64,000 nucleotides of DNA from Cypionkella aquatica. GTDB lineage: Bacteria; Pseudomonadota; Alphaproteobacteria; Rhodobacterales; Rhodobacteraceae. The notes beneath the pieces are model-generated. The model was given only the letters and a program-made list of their open reading frames with translations. It had not been told where the DNA came from and did not search any database. The position numbers were made by a program, and so were the translations under genes. The stretch is from assembly GCF_030161095.1 (NCBI RefSeq), contig NZ_BSPP01000021.1, positions 28,773 to 92,772 of the forward strand, in the 5' to 3' direction. Numbering within the stretch: the stretch's first letter is position 1; every line of letters starts with the position of its first letter. Shown here in pieces: positions 8,340 through 16,422 of the stretch.

Positions 8340-8729
8340 ATGGATATATTCACAGGCGGCTGTCTCTGCGGGCAGGTGCGCATCACGGCCACAGGCAAAC
8401 CCTACCGCGTGGGGCTGTGCCATTGTCTTGATTGCCGCAAGCAGCACGGGGCGCTGTTCCACGCCAGCGCGATCTTCCCCGATACCGCCGTGACAATCAG
8501 GGGTGAAACCCGCGCTTACCAAGGCCGGAATTTCTGCCCGACCTGCGGCGGCTCGGTGTTTTCCATCACGGGGGATGAGGTTGAGGTGAACCTTGGCGCA
8601 CTGGATGCGCCCGATCAATTCATCCCGACCTATGAGGTTTGGACCATCCGGCGCGAAGCATGGCTGCCAGAGTTTGCGCTGAAGCACTACGCGCAGGATC
8701 GTAGCGGCGCGGGCCGCAGCGAAGACTAA
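8340..8729 (+). CDS. GFA/CENP-V-type zinc-binding protein
   Basis: The 129-residue protein contains the GFA-family zinc ligands in order: GGCLCGQVRI, then GLCHCLDCRKQHGA, then FCPTCGG. The family is named after glutathione-dependent formaldehyde-activating enzyme Gfa, but most members have no proven activity, so no substrate is assigned. Length is usual for the family. It follows the EcsC gene by 33 nt. After its stop comes a repeat-rich region with a long perfect inverted repeat. Confidence 0.88.
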   Translation: MDIFTGGCLCGQVRITATGKPYRVGLCHCLDCRKQHGALFHASAIFPDTAVTIRGETRAYQGRNFCPTCGGSVFSITGDEVEVNLGALDAPDQFIPTYEVWTIRREAWLPEFALKHYAQDRSGAGRSED

Positions 8730-8751
8730 GCCGCGCGCAGTTTACAACATT

Positions 8752-8827
8752 CCCACGCCGCCCCGGACTTGATCCGGGGCCTCATAGGGCGACGCGAGGC
8801 CCCGGATCAAGTCCGGGGCGGCGTGGG
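8752..8827. repeat. Perfect 32-nt inverted repeat (palindromic intergenic element)
   Basis: Arms at 8752-8783 and 8796-8827 are exact reverse complements with a 12-nt loop. Each arm itself contains CCCCGGACTTGATCCGGGG, which can also fold. A 25-nt part of the second arm recurs exactly at 60403-60427. This is the behaviour of a dispersed REP-like element. Confidence 0.85.
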
Positions 8828-8895
8828 GTAGGTGGGTTGGTCAACGCTCTTACAGGCAAACACCCGGCCCGGAATCAAGGCGCTTTAGCGCCGCC

Positions 8896-9025
8896 GGGCA
8901 GCGCCTGACCGCCCCCTCGGGCGGGCGCTTCTGCGCTGTCTCGCTTAGAACATCTGGGGGAGGGGCTGAGGCATAAAGTGCCTAGAAATTCTGTGGCTCG
9001 CCCACCCGGCGGTCAGGTGCTGCCC
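8896..9025. repeat. Segment bounded by an 18-nt near-perfect inverted repeat
   Basis: GGGCAGCGCCTGACCGCC at 8896-8913 is the reverse complement, with one mismatch, of GGCGGTCAGGTGCTGCCC at 9008-9025. The 130-bp unit lies next to a decayed gene. It may be a small non-autonomous element or an RNA-level structure. Confidence 0.5.
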
Positions 9026-9064
9026 TGTGTGGTGAGTGCCGCGAACTGTCTCTGATTATCTGCG

Positions 9065-9421
9065 CTACTTTAGCCGCTGATCCTGAGTTAAAACCGCATC
9101 GAAGATCGCGAACACTTTTGATGCGAGCGAGGTGCCCAAAACCTCATGCCTCCGCATTGCTGAACCGGCGAGATCGCGCGCCGCGAGGGGGCGATTATTT
9201 GCATCTATCACCATGACGCCAGGTCCAGACTCGTTTTCAAAGTGAATGAGAGAAATAGCGCAGCGGTCTTTAAACTGTGAACCTTCGCCCCAAGGCCCAT
9301 AAATCAGATCAAAGTTGGCGGGGTGGGTTTGCAATGATTTTCCAACCGTCCAGTGAACGAAATAGGCTGCAATAGTCTGGCCATTTTCAGGAACAAAGCC
9401 CCAAACCTTACGGCTTGTGTT
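9065..9421 (-). pseudogene. Decayed or 5'-truncated hypothetical gene
   Basis: The frame reads protein-like from about 9421 down to a stop at 9065 (KVWGFVPENGQTIAAYF, then ANFDLIYGPWGEGSQFKD, ending VLTQDQRLK), but there is no ATG or GTG at its head. The first usable start is a TTG at 9334, inside the conserved-looking part. Just upstream the same frame is cut by a TGA at 9424-9422; another frame there reads RQRKKALASAIVAETQ, which suggests a frameshift near 9415. Base composition is more AT-rich than the neighbours. I do not recognise the family. It is best read as a remnant of an acquired gene; a genuine short gene from the TTG is the alternative. Confidence 0.45.
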
Positions 9422-9521
9422 TCAGCAACAATCGCAGAAGCCAGCGCTTTCTTCCGTTGCCTCAGCTTCAAACATCAGTTTTCACCGAGAAGACTTTGAC
9501 TACATCCGCAATACGCGCCCC

Positions 9522-11771
9522 TCACTCTCCCACGCTTGCCAACCACTCCATCAGTGCGGGCCGCACTGTCTCGGCCCCCTCTGACCGCGCGCGGTCAATC
9601 ACCGCCCGCGCCTCGGCCAGATCCACCCGGCGCAGCAGGGCTTTCACCGGGCCGATGGACGCAGGCCGCATCGACAGGTTGCGCAATCCAATCGCCGCCA
9701 AGGCCAGTGCCTCAACGGGGCGGCCGGCATCCTCGCCGCAGAATGACAGTTTGGTGCCAGATGCCGCGCAGCGCGCCACCACGAACTGCAAAAACGTCAG
9801 GAACGAGGCGTTCAGCGAATCGTAGCGCTTGCGCACCCGCTCGTTTTCCCGATCAGCCGCGAAGAAGAATTGCTTCAGATCATTGCCACCGATCGAGATA
9901 AAATCGGCCATCTCAAAGAACGCATCCGGCGCATAGGCAAGGCTGGGCGTTTCCAGCATCGCGCCGATTTCCAACGCCGAGGGCACGGCATGGCCGAGCG
10001 ACTTTTCGCGGTGCAATTCGCGCAAAACATGGGCGCGGGCTTCGACAAATTCGGCGTGTTCGGACACGAACGGGAACATCACCGCCATCGGACGGCCCGC
10101 CGAGGCGCGGATCAGCGCCTGCAACTGCATCCGCAGCACACCGGGTTTGTCCAGCCCCACCCGGATCGCCCGCCAGCCCATCGCGGGGTTGGGTTCATCC
10201 TGAGGTTTCAGATAGGGCAGCACCTTATCCGACCCGATATCCAGCGTGCGGAACGCGACCGGCAGACCTTTGGCGGCCTCGATCACGCGGGAATACAGCG
10301 CTGCCAATTCCTCGCGCCGTGGCATGTAATTGCGCACCAGAAACTGCAACTCGGTGCGGAACAGCCCAACGCCTTCGGCCCCGGACCCCACCAGTGACGG
10401 CAAATCCGCCATCAGGCCCGCGTTCATATGCAGCCCGATTTTCACGCCATCCTTCGTCATCGCAGGCAGGTCACGCAGCGAGGCATAGCGCTGCATCGCT
10501 TCGGCCTGCATGGCAATCTTGTCGCGGAAGGACCGCGCCACGGTATCTTCGGGGCGCAGATGCACGATGCCCTGATCGCCGTCGACCAAAATCGCATCGC
10601 CGTTCAGCGCCTCGTTGGTGATGCGTTCGGCATGAATAACCATCGGGATCATCAGGGCGCGCGCCACAATTGCGGCATGTGATCCGACCGAGCCTTCTTC
10701 CAGCACCACGCCTTTCAGCTTGCGGCCATATTCCAGCAGCTCTGCAGGCCCGATGTTGCGCGCGATCAGCACCGGGTTTTCCGGCATCTCCGCCCCGGTG
10801 TCCTTGCCTTGCCCGGTCAAAATCCGCAGCAAGCGGTTCGAGAGGTCGTCCAGATCCTGCAACCGCTCACGCAGATACGCATCCGGCACTTGGCTGAGCC
10901 GCGACCGCGCCGCTGATTGCTCTTTTTCCACCGCAGCCTCGGCGGACAGGCCCGACGAAATATCCTCTTCCATCCGGCGCAGCCAACCGCGCGAATGGGC
11001 GAACATGCGGTAGGCTTCCAGCACCGCTTTTTGGTCTTTGTCCAGACTTTCCGCCGCCAAAAGATCATCCACCGACACCCGCAGCACGCCTACGGCCTCG
11101 CGGATGCGGTCAATCTCGGTCAAGGGATCATCGGCCACCGGATTGGTCACCACCACGCGCGGCTCGTGCAGCCAGACCCGGCCTTCGGAGGCGCCTTCCT
11201 GCCCCGACGCGCCGCGAAACAGCACCGGCTGTTTGTGCAGCTTGCCCATGCCGCCGCCGCCCTCGCCCGAGAACGCCCCCAGCTCGGTCATTTCGGCCAG
11301 CACCATGGCGACGACTTCCAGCCCGTAAATGTCATCTTCCGAATAGGCGCGCGCCAGTTTCGACTGCACCACCAGCACGCCCAGCTTTTCGCCAACCCGC
11401 TGGATCGGCACGCCAAGGAAAGCCGAATACAGCTCTTCCCCGGTTTCCGGCATAAAGCGAAAGCCCTTTTCAGAGGGTGCGTCAGCGGTGTTCACCGGCA
11501 GGCCTGTGCGCGCCACCCGGCCCACCAGACCTTCGCCCAGCTTCATCCGGGTCTGGTGCACAGCGGCTTTCTTCAGCCCTTCGGTCGCGCAGAGTTCAAG
11601 GGTTTCGGCATCGCGGAACAGATAGATCGAGCAGACTTCGGTGCCAATGGAATCCGCGATCAGATGGGTGATCTGGTCAAGCCGATCCTGCCCCATCGCC
11701 TTTGTGCTTAACACATCGCGCAGGCGGCGCAAAAGTTTCCGGCTGTCACTGTCGCTGCGCTCTGCGGGCAT
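9522..11771 (-). CDS. ptsP: Phosphoenolpyruvate-protein phosphotransferase, nitrogen PTS enzyme I
   Basis: EI-Ntr autophosphorylates from PEP and passes the phosphate to NPr and EIIA-Ntr, a regulatory chain linked to nitrogen and potassium status. The 749-residue protein starts with a GAF sensor domain (about residues 25-170), then the PEP-utiliser N-domain, the swivelling His domain with GSVGSHAAIVARAL (phospho-His near 365), and the PEP-binding barrel with GSGAEGVGLFRTELQFL and FCGEDAGRP near the C-terminus. Full length agrees with the family (about 750). The other PTS-Ntr genes are not in this window. No obvious promoter was identified upstream. Confidence 0.93.
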   Translation of the reverse strand: MPAERSDSDSRKLLRRLRDVLSTKAMGQDRLDQITHLIADSIGTEVCSIYLFRDAETLELCATEGLKKAAVHQTRMKLGEGLVGRVARTGLPVNTADAPSEKGFRFMPETGEELYSAFLGVPIQRVGEKLGVLVVQSKLARAYSEDDIYGLEVVAMVLAEMTELGAFSGEGGGGMGKLHKQPVLFRGASGQEGASEGRVWLHEPRVVVTNPVADDPLTEIDRIREAVGVLRVSVDDLLAAESLDKDQKAVLEAYRMFAHSRGWLRRMEEDISSGLSAEAAVEKEQSAARSRLSQVPDAYLRERLQDLDDLSNRLLRILTGQGKDTGAEMPENPVLIARNIGPAELLEYGRKLKGVVLEEGSVGSHAAIVARALMIPMVIHAERITNEALNGDAILVDGDQGIVHLRPEDTVARSFRDKIAMQAEAMQRYASLRDLPAMTKDGVKIGLHMNAGLMADLPSLVGSGAEGVGLFRTELQFLVRNYMPRREELAALYSRVIEAAKGLPVAFRTLDIGSDKVLPYLKPQDEPNPAMGWRAIRVGLDKPGVLRMQLQALIRASAGRPMAVMFPFVSEHAEFVEARAHVLRELHREKSLGHAVPSALEIGAMLETPSLAYAPDAFFEMADFISIGGNDLKQFFFAADRENERVRKRYDSLNASFLTFLQFVVARCAASGTKLSFCGEDAGRPVEALALAAIGLRNLSMRPASIGPVKALLRRVDLAEARAVIDRARSEGAETVRPALMEWLASVGE

Positions 11772-12125
11772 ACCCTTAATCCGATCAAATCCAATCCGCC
11801 CTCTATAGGCGAGTTATGCGACAAAAGGGAGTGGTCAAGCGCCCGGTGCTGCGAGATTATCCAGCGCCTGCGCAAAAACCGCCCAAGTCCAGCCGTTGCG
11901 CAGCATAAATGCGCGCAACGGCCTTTCGTTCCCCGATCTTTCGGACCCGCAATCTTTAGGTCCCGCATCTGGCGTTCCCCCAACTGGCATTTCCCGTCTT
12001 GCGCATTTCAACGCCCGCCGCTGCGGCCCATCCCTCACGGCGATGTGAGATTTGGTGATCGCTCTGCCCGCGCAAATGCCTGCCCGGCGTCTCGACACCC
12101 CTGCCGCTGCGTGGCAGGTAGAGGC
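11772..12125. other. Intergenic stretch without a supported gene
   Basis: These 354 bases separate ptsP from the next plus-strand gene. I see no tRNA, terminator or repeat. A short minus-strand tail (RPLRAFMLRNGWTWAVFAQA, ending at 11835) reads like a protein C-terminus but has no credible start, so nothing is called. Confidence 0.5.
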
Positions 12126-12485
12126 ATGGCCCTGTTGACCCGAACTTTGCTGCTGCTGACGCTGCTTGCGCTGCTGCCCTTGGGCAGCTTTGCGCATAAA
12201 TTCGGCACGGTTGCGCCTGCCTCTCGGCTGATCGCAGTGCAGATGGATTGGCCCGCATCCGCTGATGCGCTGCAGGCACCGATCCGCAAAACCTATGCCG
12301 CCGTGATCGCCCGCTGCAAAGGCCCTGCGATCCCCGGCTCGCCCTGCAACCCGGCCTTGGCGGTTTGGCCGACCGAGGTTTCCTTGGCCTTCATCTCGCC
12401 CGCAACCCGCCTGCGCCCCAGCACCTGGCCGCAGAGCGTCGGGCAAATTCCGCCGTTGGCGCATGGCCCGCCCCGGCTTGGCTGA
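12126..12485 (+). CDS. Secreted hypothetical protein
   Basis: The 119-residue product begins MALLTRTLLLLTLLALLPLG followed by SFAHKF, a clear Sec signal peptide with probable cleavage after the alanine. The mature part is Pro/Ala-rich with two cysteines (ARCKGPAIPGSPCNPA) that could form a disulfide. I do not recognise the family. The start at 12126 is chosen over 12045 because only it places the signal peptide at the N-terminus. It precedes the L,D-transpeptidase gene by 64 nt on the same strand, so a shared periplasmic context is possible but unproven. Confidence 0.5.
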   Translation: MALLTRTLLLLTLLALLPLGSFAHKFGTVAPASRLIAVQMDWPASADALQAPIRKTYAAVIARCKGPAIPGSPCNPALAVWPTEVSLAFISPATRLRPSTWPQSVGQIPPLAHGPPRLG

Positions 12486-12549
12486 ACACCGCTGCTGCCT
12501 CTGATCGCAGCCTCGTTCAGCCCAACTCTTTGCCGATAAGGATTATCCT

Positions 12550-13233
12550 ATGCTGACCAGACGCGCCTTTATGGCTGCGGCCTCTGCTGCATCCCTTGCT
12601 GCCTGTGCGCCACAACCGCCCGAGGCCCTGCCGCCGCCACCGCCACCACCCATGCCCGCCCGCTATGGCGCGCTATTCACCGAGCCGCATCCGGTTCCCG
12701 CCGTGCCTGACGGCATCGTTGATCCCATCCTGTGGGGGCAGGAGGTGGAAAACCCGTTCCCGTTTGAGGCGCCCGGCACCATCGTCGTCGATCCCGATGC
12801 CGCCTTCCTGCATCTGATCACCGCACCCGACCGCGCCCTGCGCTACGGCGTCAGCGTTGGCGCGGCGGGCTTTGGCTGGAATGGCACAGCGCGGTTGCAG
12901 TTCCGCCGCAAATGGCCAGTCTGGAAAGCACCCGACAGCATGATCGCGCGCCGCCCGGAATTTGCGCCCTATTCCGTCGCCAATGGCGGCATGCCGGGTG
13001 GGCCCGGCAATCCGTTGGGCGCACGCGCGCTTTATCTGTTCCAGAATGGTCAAGACACGCTTTACCGCATCCACGGCGCGTGCGAGCCGAAATACCTTGG
13101 CAAAGCCGTGTCCTCGGGCTGCATCCGCATGCTGGATCAGGATGTGATCGACTTGCACGACCGGGTTCAGGATGGGGGCAAGGTTGTGGTCATGGCCTCA
13201 TTGCGCCACGCGCCGTTCGAGCAACCCTACTAG
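12550..13233 (+). CDS. L,D-transpeptidase (ErfK/YbiS/YhnG type)
   Basis: The 227-residue protein has an export signal with a twin-arginine-like start (LTRRAFMAAASAASLAACAP) that also fits a lipobox with Cys near residue 19, then a proline run, then the YkuD catalytic domain. The active-site block reads YRIHGACEPKYLGKAVSSGC followed by IRM, giving the catalytic His and Cys. Such enzymes make 3-3 peptidoglycan crosslinks or attach proteins to the wall in the periplasm. A rho-independent terminator follows the stop. L,D-crosslinks are insensitive to many beta-lactams, interesting given the beta-lactamase gene nearby. Confidence 0.9.
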   Translation: MLTRRAFMAAASAASLAACAPQPPEALPPPPPPPMPARYGALFTEPHPVPAVPDGIVDPILWGQEVENPFPFEAPGTIVVDPDAAFLHLITAPDRALRYGVSVGAAGFGWNGTARLQFRRKWPVWKAPDSMIARRPEFAPYSVANGGMPGGPGNPLGARALYLFQNGQDTLYRIHGACEPKYLGKAVSSGCIRMLDQDVIDLHDRVQDGGKVVVMASLRHAPFEQPY

Positions 13234-13243
13234 CGCAGCAAAA

Positions 13244-13265
13244 AGGGCAGCCCGAAAGCTGCCCT
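13244..13265 (+). terminator. Terminator after the L,D-transpeptidase gene
   Basis: An 8-bp stem, AGGGCAGC with GCTGCCCT, closes a CCGAAA loop and is followed by GTTCCTGCCTT. It lies 10 nt past the stop codon. Confidence 0.65.
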
Positions 13266-13683
13266 GTTCCTGCCTTCTGATCTGGCGCGCTGGCATGGCT
13301 GGATAGCCGCAAGAAATGCGGTTGTCTGGCTGGTGCTGGCTGGCGAGAGGAGGTGGGGGTTTGAGAGCTGGCTTGCAAATGTGCTGGCTGGCTGTCTTGC
13401 AGCACAGATAGCCAATCTGCGTCAGAGACTCAAGAACTTTGTCAAAATAATCAAACAAAAACAAATAGTTGATAGATTTTGTCGGAAGTAGGTTTCTGAG
13501 TATTTTCATCGGGAACCCCGCGTTTGCCTTTGCCCAAACCCGTAGCAAGCGGTGAAAATACTACGATCCCAAGCGCTTATCGTGCCCCGCGCTGCTTTGA
13601 TCGTGCTGATCTCACCGCAAGCGTCACGCCGTCTTGATCACGCCATGCTTGCCCAAGGCGCATTGGCCTGCAATCGTGCTGCG
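13266..13683. other. AT-rich intergenic region with a GAGTATTTTCA element
   Basis: This stretch of over 400 bases has repeated TGGCTGG words at 13300-13395 and an AT-rich block at 13440-13480. AGTATTTTCA at 13499-13508 is inverted at 13553-13562. GAGTATTTTCA also occurs at 29701, so this may be another copy of that dispersed element. I see no gene; a minus-strand open frame here has no coding character. Confidence 0.45.
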
Positions 13684-14061
13684 ATGAATGATGCACTCAA
13701 CCTCGCGGGCCGTATCCTGATCGCGCTGCTGTTCCTTGGCGGTGCTGCGCAGAAGCTGGGCGACCCCGTGCCGGTCGAGGTCATGATCGCCGGCATAGGC
13801 TTGCCGGTCTGGCTGGTCTGGCCCGTTGCGGCGTTCAATCTGATCGCAGCGCTTGGCCTGATCTTTGGCCCCGGCGTGCGCCAATGGGCATTGATCCTTG
13901 CCGCCTATTGCCTCTTCACCAGCTACTTTCACTGGCAGCTGCGCGCCGACCCTTGGCAGGTGACGATCATGGTGAAAAACTGGTCCATCGCCGGTGGCTT
14001 GCTGATACTGGCCAGCTCTGGGCCGGGGCGGTTTGTCTGGCGGGCAGGGGTCAAGCGCTAA
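13684..14061 (+). CDS. DoxX-family membrane protein
   Basis: The 125-residue protein has four hydrophobic segments (starting LAGRILIALLFLGGAAQKLG, then LPVWLVWPVAAFNLIAALGL, then WALILAAYCLFTSYF, then WSIAGGLLILASSG), the DoxX architecture. DoxX proteins are inner-membrane proteins linked to quinone and redox stress; no reaction is assigned here. The start at 13684 gives the usual N-terminus, whereas a longer frame from 13552 adds non-protein-like residues. Its last 4 nt overlap the 3' end of the convergent beta-lactamase gene. Confidence 0.85.
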   Translation: MNDALNLAGRILIALLFLGGAAQKLGDPVPVEVMIAGIGLPVWLVWPVAAFNLIAALGLIFGPGVRQWALILAAYCLFTSYFHWQLRADPWQVTIMVKNWSIAGGLLILASSGPGRFVWRAGVKR

Positions 14062-14930
14062 CGCCCCAACTCTGTCATATCTGCAGGCCACGCGGCCAAG
14101 AACGCATCGCGCGCCAGAACACCCGGCGAGCCTTCGCTGCGCGCGCGGGCCTGCGTCAGGCGCACGAACACCAGTCTGTCGCCTGCGTGATCGGCCCAAC
14201 CCACAAACCAACCCCAGCCGCGCGCGTAGTCAAAGCTGCCATTGCTTTGCCGTGGATAGGCGGTGCCAGTCTTGCCGCACACCGCCCAGCCCTCAATTGC
14301 GCTGCATTCCACGATACTGCGGGCTTGGGCCTGTGCGGCGGCGTTGGCTGGCAAGTCATCCGTCACCAAGGCGCGCAGAAACGCCGCCTGCTCACGCGGA
14401 GAAATCTGCAAGGACGAGGCAATCCACGCCCGCTCCAGCCCGTTATCCTGCCCGGGATCACCGCGAAAATCGGCATTGCCATAGCCAAACGCCTGCCCGT
14501 AGCGCGTCAGTGTCTCGGCCCCCAAAGCCCGCGTGATCCGCTGGGAATACCAGACCACGGAATAGCGCATCCAGTCGGTGGGATCGGTGTCGCGCAGCCA
14601 GTTGGCACCGCCCCATTTGGGATCGCCGGGCTGGTAGGACAGAACCGGCTGGCTCGGACTTTCCAAAAATCCCGCGTCATAGCCCATCACCGCCAGCGCA
14701 ATCTTGAAGGTAGAGGCGGGCGTTACCCGGGTTGCGCAGTCACCATCCTCGCGCAAAACAGCGCCGCTGTCGGCGGCAATGATCAGGGTGCAAACGATCT
14801 GGGGCGCGGGATCAGCGACCATCGGCGCTGCCAGCAATCCCGCCAATCCCAGCACGAGCGCGCTGAGACACCCGTGCAGATTGGCTGTCTTTGCCAGAGG
14901 TTTCCAAAACCCTAATTCCAAACGCAACAT
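14058..14930 (-). CDS. Class D (OXA-type) beta-lactamase
   Basis: The 290-residue precursor has a hydrophobic signal segment (about 20-40) and the class D active-site motifs in order: PASTFK (Ser 73, Lys 76), YSVVW (around 123-127), YGN (150-152) and KTGT (220-223), with GWGWFVGW near the C-terminus. These residues support a working serine hydrolase that opens beta-lactam rings in the periplasm; spectrum cannot be read from sequence. Base use matches neighbouring core genes and no mobile element is adjacent, so it looks chromosomal and resident. A GGTCCC/GGGACC inverted repeat lies 26 nt upstream. A BlaR-type sensor domain is also built on this fold, but no sensor part is present. Confidence 0.88.
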   Translation of the reverse strand: MLRLELGFWKPLAKTANLHGCLSALVLGLAGLLAAPMVADPAPQIVCTLIIAADSGAVLREDGDCATRVTPASTFKIALAVMGYDAGFLESPSQPVLSYQPGDPKWGGANWLRDTDPTDWMRYSVVWYSQRITRALGAETLTRYGQAFGYGNADFRGDPGQDNGLERAWIASSLQISPREQAAFLRALVTDDLPANAAAQAQARSIVECSAIEGWAVCGKTGTAYPRQSNGSFDYARGWGWFVGWADHAGDRLVFVRLTQARARSEGSPGVLARDAFLAAWPADMTELGR

Positions 14931-14955
14931 GCTGATCCTAAAGAGGGATTTTTGT

Positions 14956-14972
14956 GGTCCCAACCCGGGACC
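14956..14972. promoter_or_regulatory. Inverted repeat GGTCCC-N5-GGGACC upstream of the beta-lactamase gene
   Basis: GGTCCC and GGGACC flank the spacer AACCC. The same arrangement with spacer AACTC occurs at 63831-63847, upstream of mtnP. Placement just before two minus-strand gene starts suggests an operator, but no regulator is known to me. Confidence 0.4.
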
Positions 14973-14979
14973 AACGAAA

Positions 14980-15006
14980 ACGCCGGGCAGCCAAGCCACC
15001 CGGCGT
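14980..15006 (-). terminator. Terminator of lysC
   Basis: On the minus strand an 8-bp stem, ACGCCGGG with CCCGGCGT, is followed by TTTTCGTT. It lies 27 nt beyond the lysC stop. Confidence 0.75.
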
Positions 15007-15033
15007 CCATTCCTGAGCCAAAAAAGAACCCTC

Positions 15034-16290
15034 TCAGGCCTTTTCAAGCTCGAAAGCGTCGTGCAGGGCCTGCACGGCCAGCTCCATATATTTGCGGTCG
15101 ATCAGTACCGAAATCTTGATCTCGGATGTCGCGATCACCTTGATGTTGACGTTCTCTTTCGACAGCGCCTTGAACATCGTCGCCGCCACCCCGGCATGGG
15201 ACCGCATCCCAATGCCAACCACGGAAATCTTGGCCACATCGCTGTCCACCACGATGCCGTCATAGGTGATCATCCCGGCAGCCACCGCATCTTCCATCGC
15301 CTTTTGCGCGCGGGCGACCTGATTGGTCGGGCACGAGAAGGTCATATCGGTGGTAGCCCCCTTGACGCTGCCCGCCTCGACTTCCGAGATATTCTGCACG
15401 ATCATATCCACGTTGACGCCAGCCTCGGCCAGCGGCCCAAAGATCGCGGCGGCGATGCCGGGGCGATCTTCAACCCGCACCAAAGTCACCTTGGCTTCAT
15501 CGCGGCTATAGGCCACGCCCGACACAACTTTCGATTCCATAATCTCATCCTCGTCGCAGACCAGCGTTCCAGAAGTCTCATCGGTATCCTCAAACGAGGA
15601 CAACACCCGCAGCCGCACCTTGTAGCGCATCGCCAGTTCAACTGAGCGGGTTTGCAGCACCTTGGCGCCCAAGGATGCCAGTTCCAGCATCTCTTCAAAC
15701 GCGATCTTGTCCAGCTTGCGGGCTTTGTTGGTGATGCGCGGATCGGTGGTATAGACCCCATCGACATCGGTATAAATATCGCAACGCTCGGCCCCGAAGG
15801 CGGCAGCGAAAGCCACCGCCGTGGTGTCCGAGCCGCCGCGACCCAAAGTCGTGATCCGACCTTCGGCCGACACGCCCTGAAAACCTGCGACCACCGCGAC
15901 CTTGAAGCCTTCGGCAAATTTGGCGTCGATATTGTCGCGCGGGATCGAGATGAACCGTGCCGACGAATGTGCCGAGGTGGTGTTGATCGGCACTTGCCAA
16001 CCCTGCCACGACCGCGCCGCGATATCCATTTCCTGCAAGCGCAACGCAAGCAAGCCCGCCGTGACATTCTCACCGCTGGACACCACCGCATCATATTCGC
16101 GGGCGTCATACAGCTTTGACGTGCCTTCGACAAAGCCAACCATCTTGTTGGTCTCGCCCGACATTGCCGAGACAATGACGATCACGTCATAGCCGCGCGC
16201 GACCTCGGCCTGCACTTTTTTCGCGGCGTTTTCGATCCGCGCAAGGTCGGCCACCGAAGTGCCGCCAAATTTCATCACGAGAAGCGGCAT
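15034..16290 (-). CDS. lysC: Aspartate kinase
   Basis: LysC phosphorylates L-aspartate, the first step to lysine, threonine and methionine. The 418-residue protein starts with the kinase signature VMKFGGTSVADLARIENAAK, has GRGGSDTTAVAFAAAFGAER in the catalytic domain, and ends in two ACT domains (about 265-410; IAAAIFGPLAEAGVNVDMIV and GVAATMFKALSKENVNIKVI) that bind feedback effectors. Length fits monofunctional aspartokinase II-type enzymes. The start at 16290 is chosen because MPLLVMKFGG is the family N-terminus. metZ and thrC elsewhere in the window act in the same pathway. Confidence 0.95.
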   Translation of the reverse strand: MPLLVMKFGGTSVADLARIENAAKKVQAEVARGYDVIVIVSAMSGETNKMVGFVEGTSKLYDAREYDAVVSSGENVTAGLLALRLQEMDIAARSWQGWQVPINTTSAHSSARFISIPRDNIDAKFAEGFKVAVVAGFQGVSAEGRITTLGRGGSDTTAVAFAAAFGAERCDIYTDVDGVYTTDPRITNKARKLDKIAFEEMLELASLGAKVLQTRSVELAMRYKVRLRVLSSFEDTDETSGTLVCDEDEIMESKVVSGVAYSRDEAKVTLVRVEDRPGIAAAIFGPLAEAGVNVDMIVQNISEVEAGSVKGATTDMTFSCPTNQVARAQKAMEDAVAAGMITYDGIVVDSDVAKISVVGIGMRSHAGVAATMFKALSKENVNIKVIATSEIKISVLIDRKYMELAVQALHDAFELEKA

Positions 16291-16377
16291 CCGCCATCCT
16301 TCGCCAAATGCTTTATGCGGGCTGTTTATGCAGGAACCCGCATAGGTGCAAGAGGGCGCAAACCTGCGGGCCAAGCC

Positions 16378-16421
16378 GGAATTCGCGCGAATTCCGTGCA
16401 CGAATTCCGCGGCGGAATTCG
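16378..16421. repeat. Nested palindromes built on GAATTC
   Basis: GGAATTCGCGCGAATTCC (16378-16395) is a perfect palindrome. It is followed by CGAATTCCGC and GCGGAATTCG (16401-16421) around one G. Four GAATTC sites fall within 44 bp between purD and lysC. Either it terminates purD or it is a small mobile repeat. Confidence 0.6.
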
Positions 16422-16422
16422 G

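Noticed and set aside
9422..9475. Selenocysteine read-through at the TGA in the decayed gene
   Set aside because: No SECIS-like hairpin was recognised after the TGA, and a frameshift explains the upstream part better.
11835..11990. Short minus-strand tail RPLRAFMLRNGWTWAVFAQA as a gene end
   Set aside because: It reads like protein for about 30 residues but has no start with a ribosome-binding site and the upstream part of the frame is not protein-like.
13198..13548. Minus-strand 116-codon frame in the gap after the L,D-transpeptidase gene
   Set aside because: It overlaps the terminator and the end of the transpeptidase gene and its composition is not coding-like.
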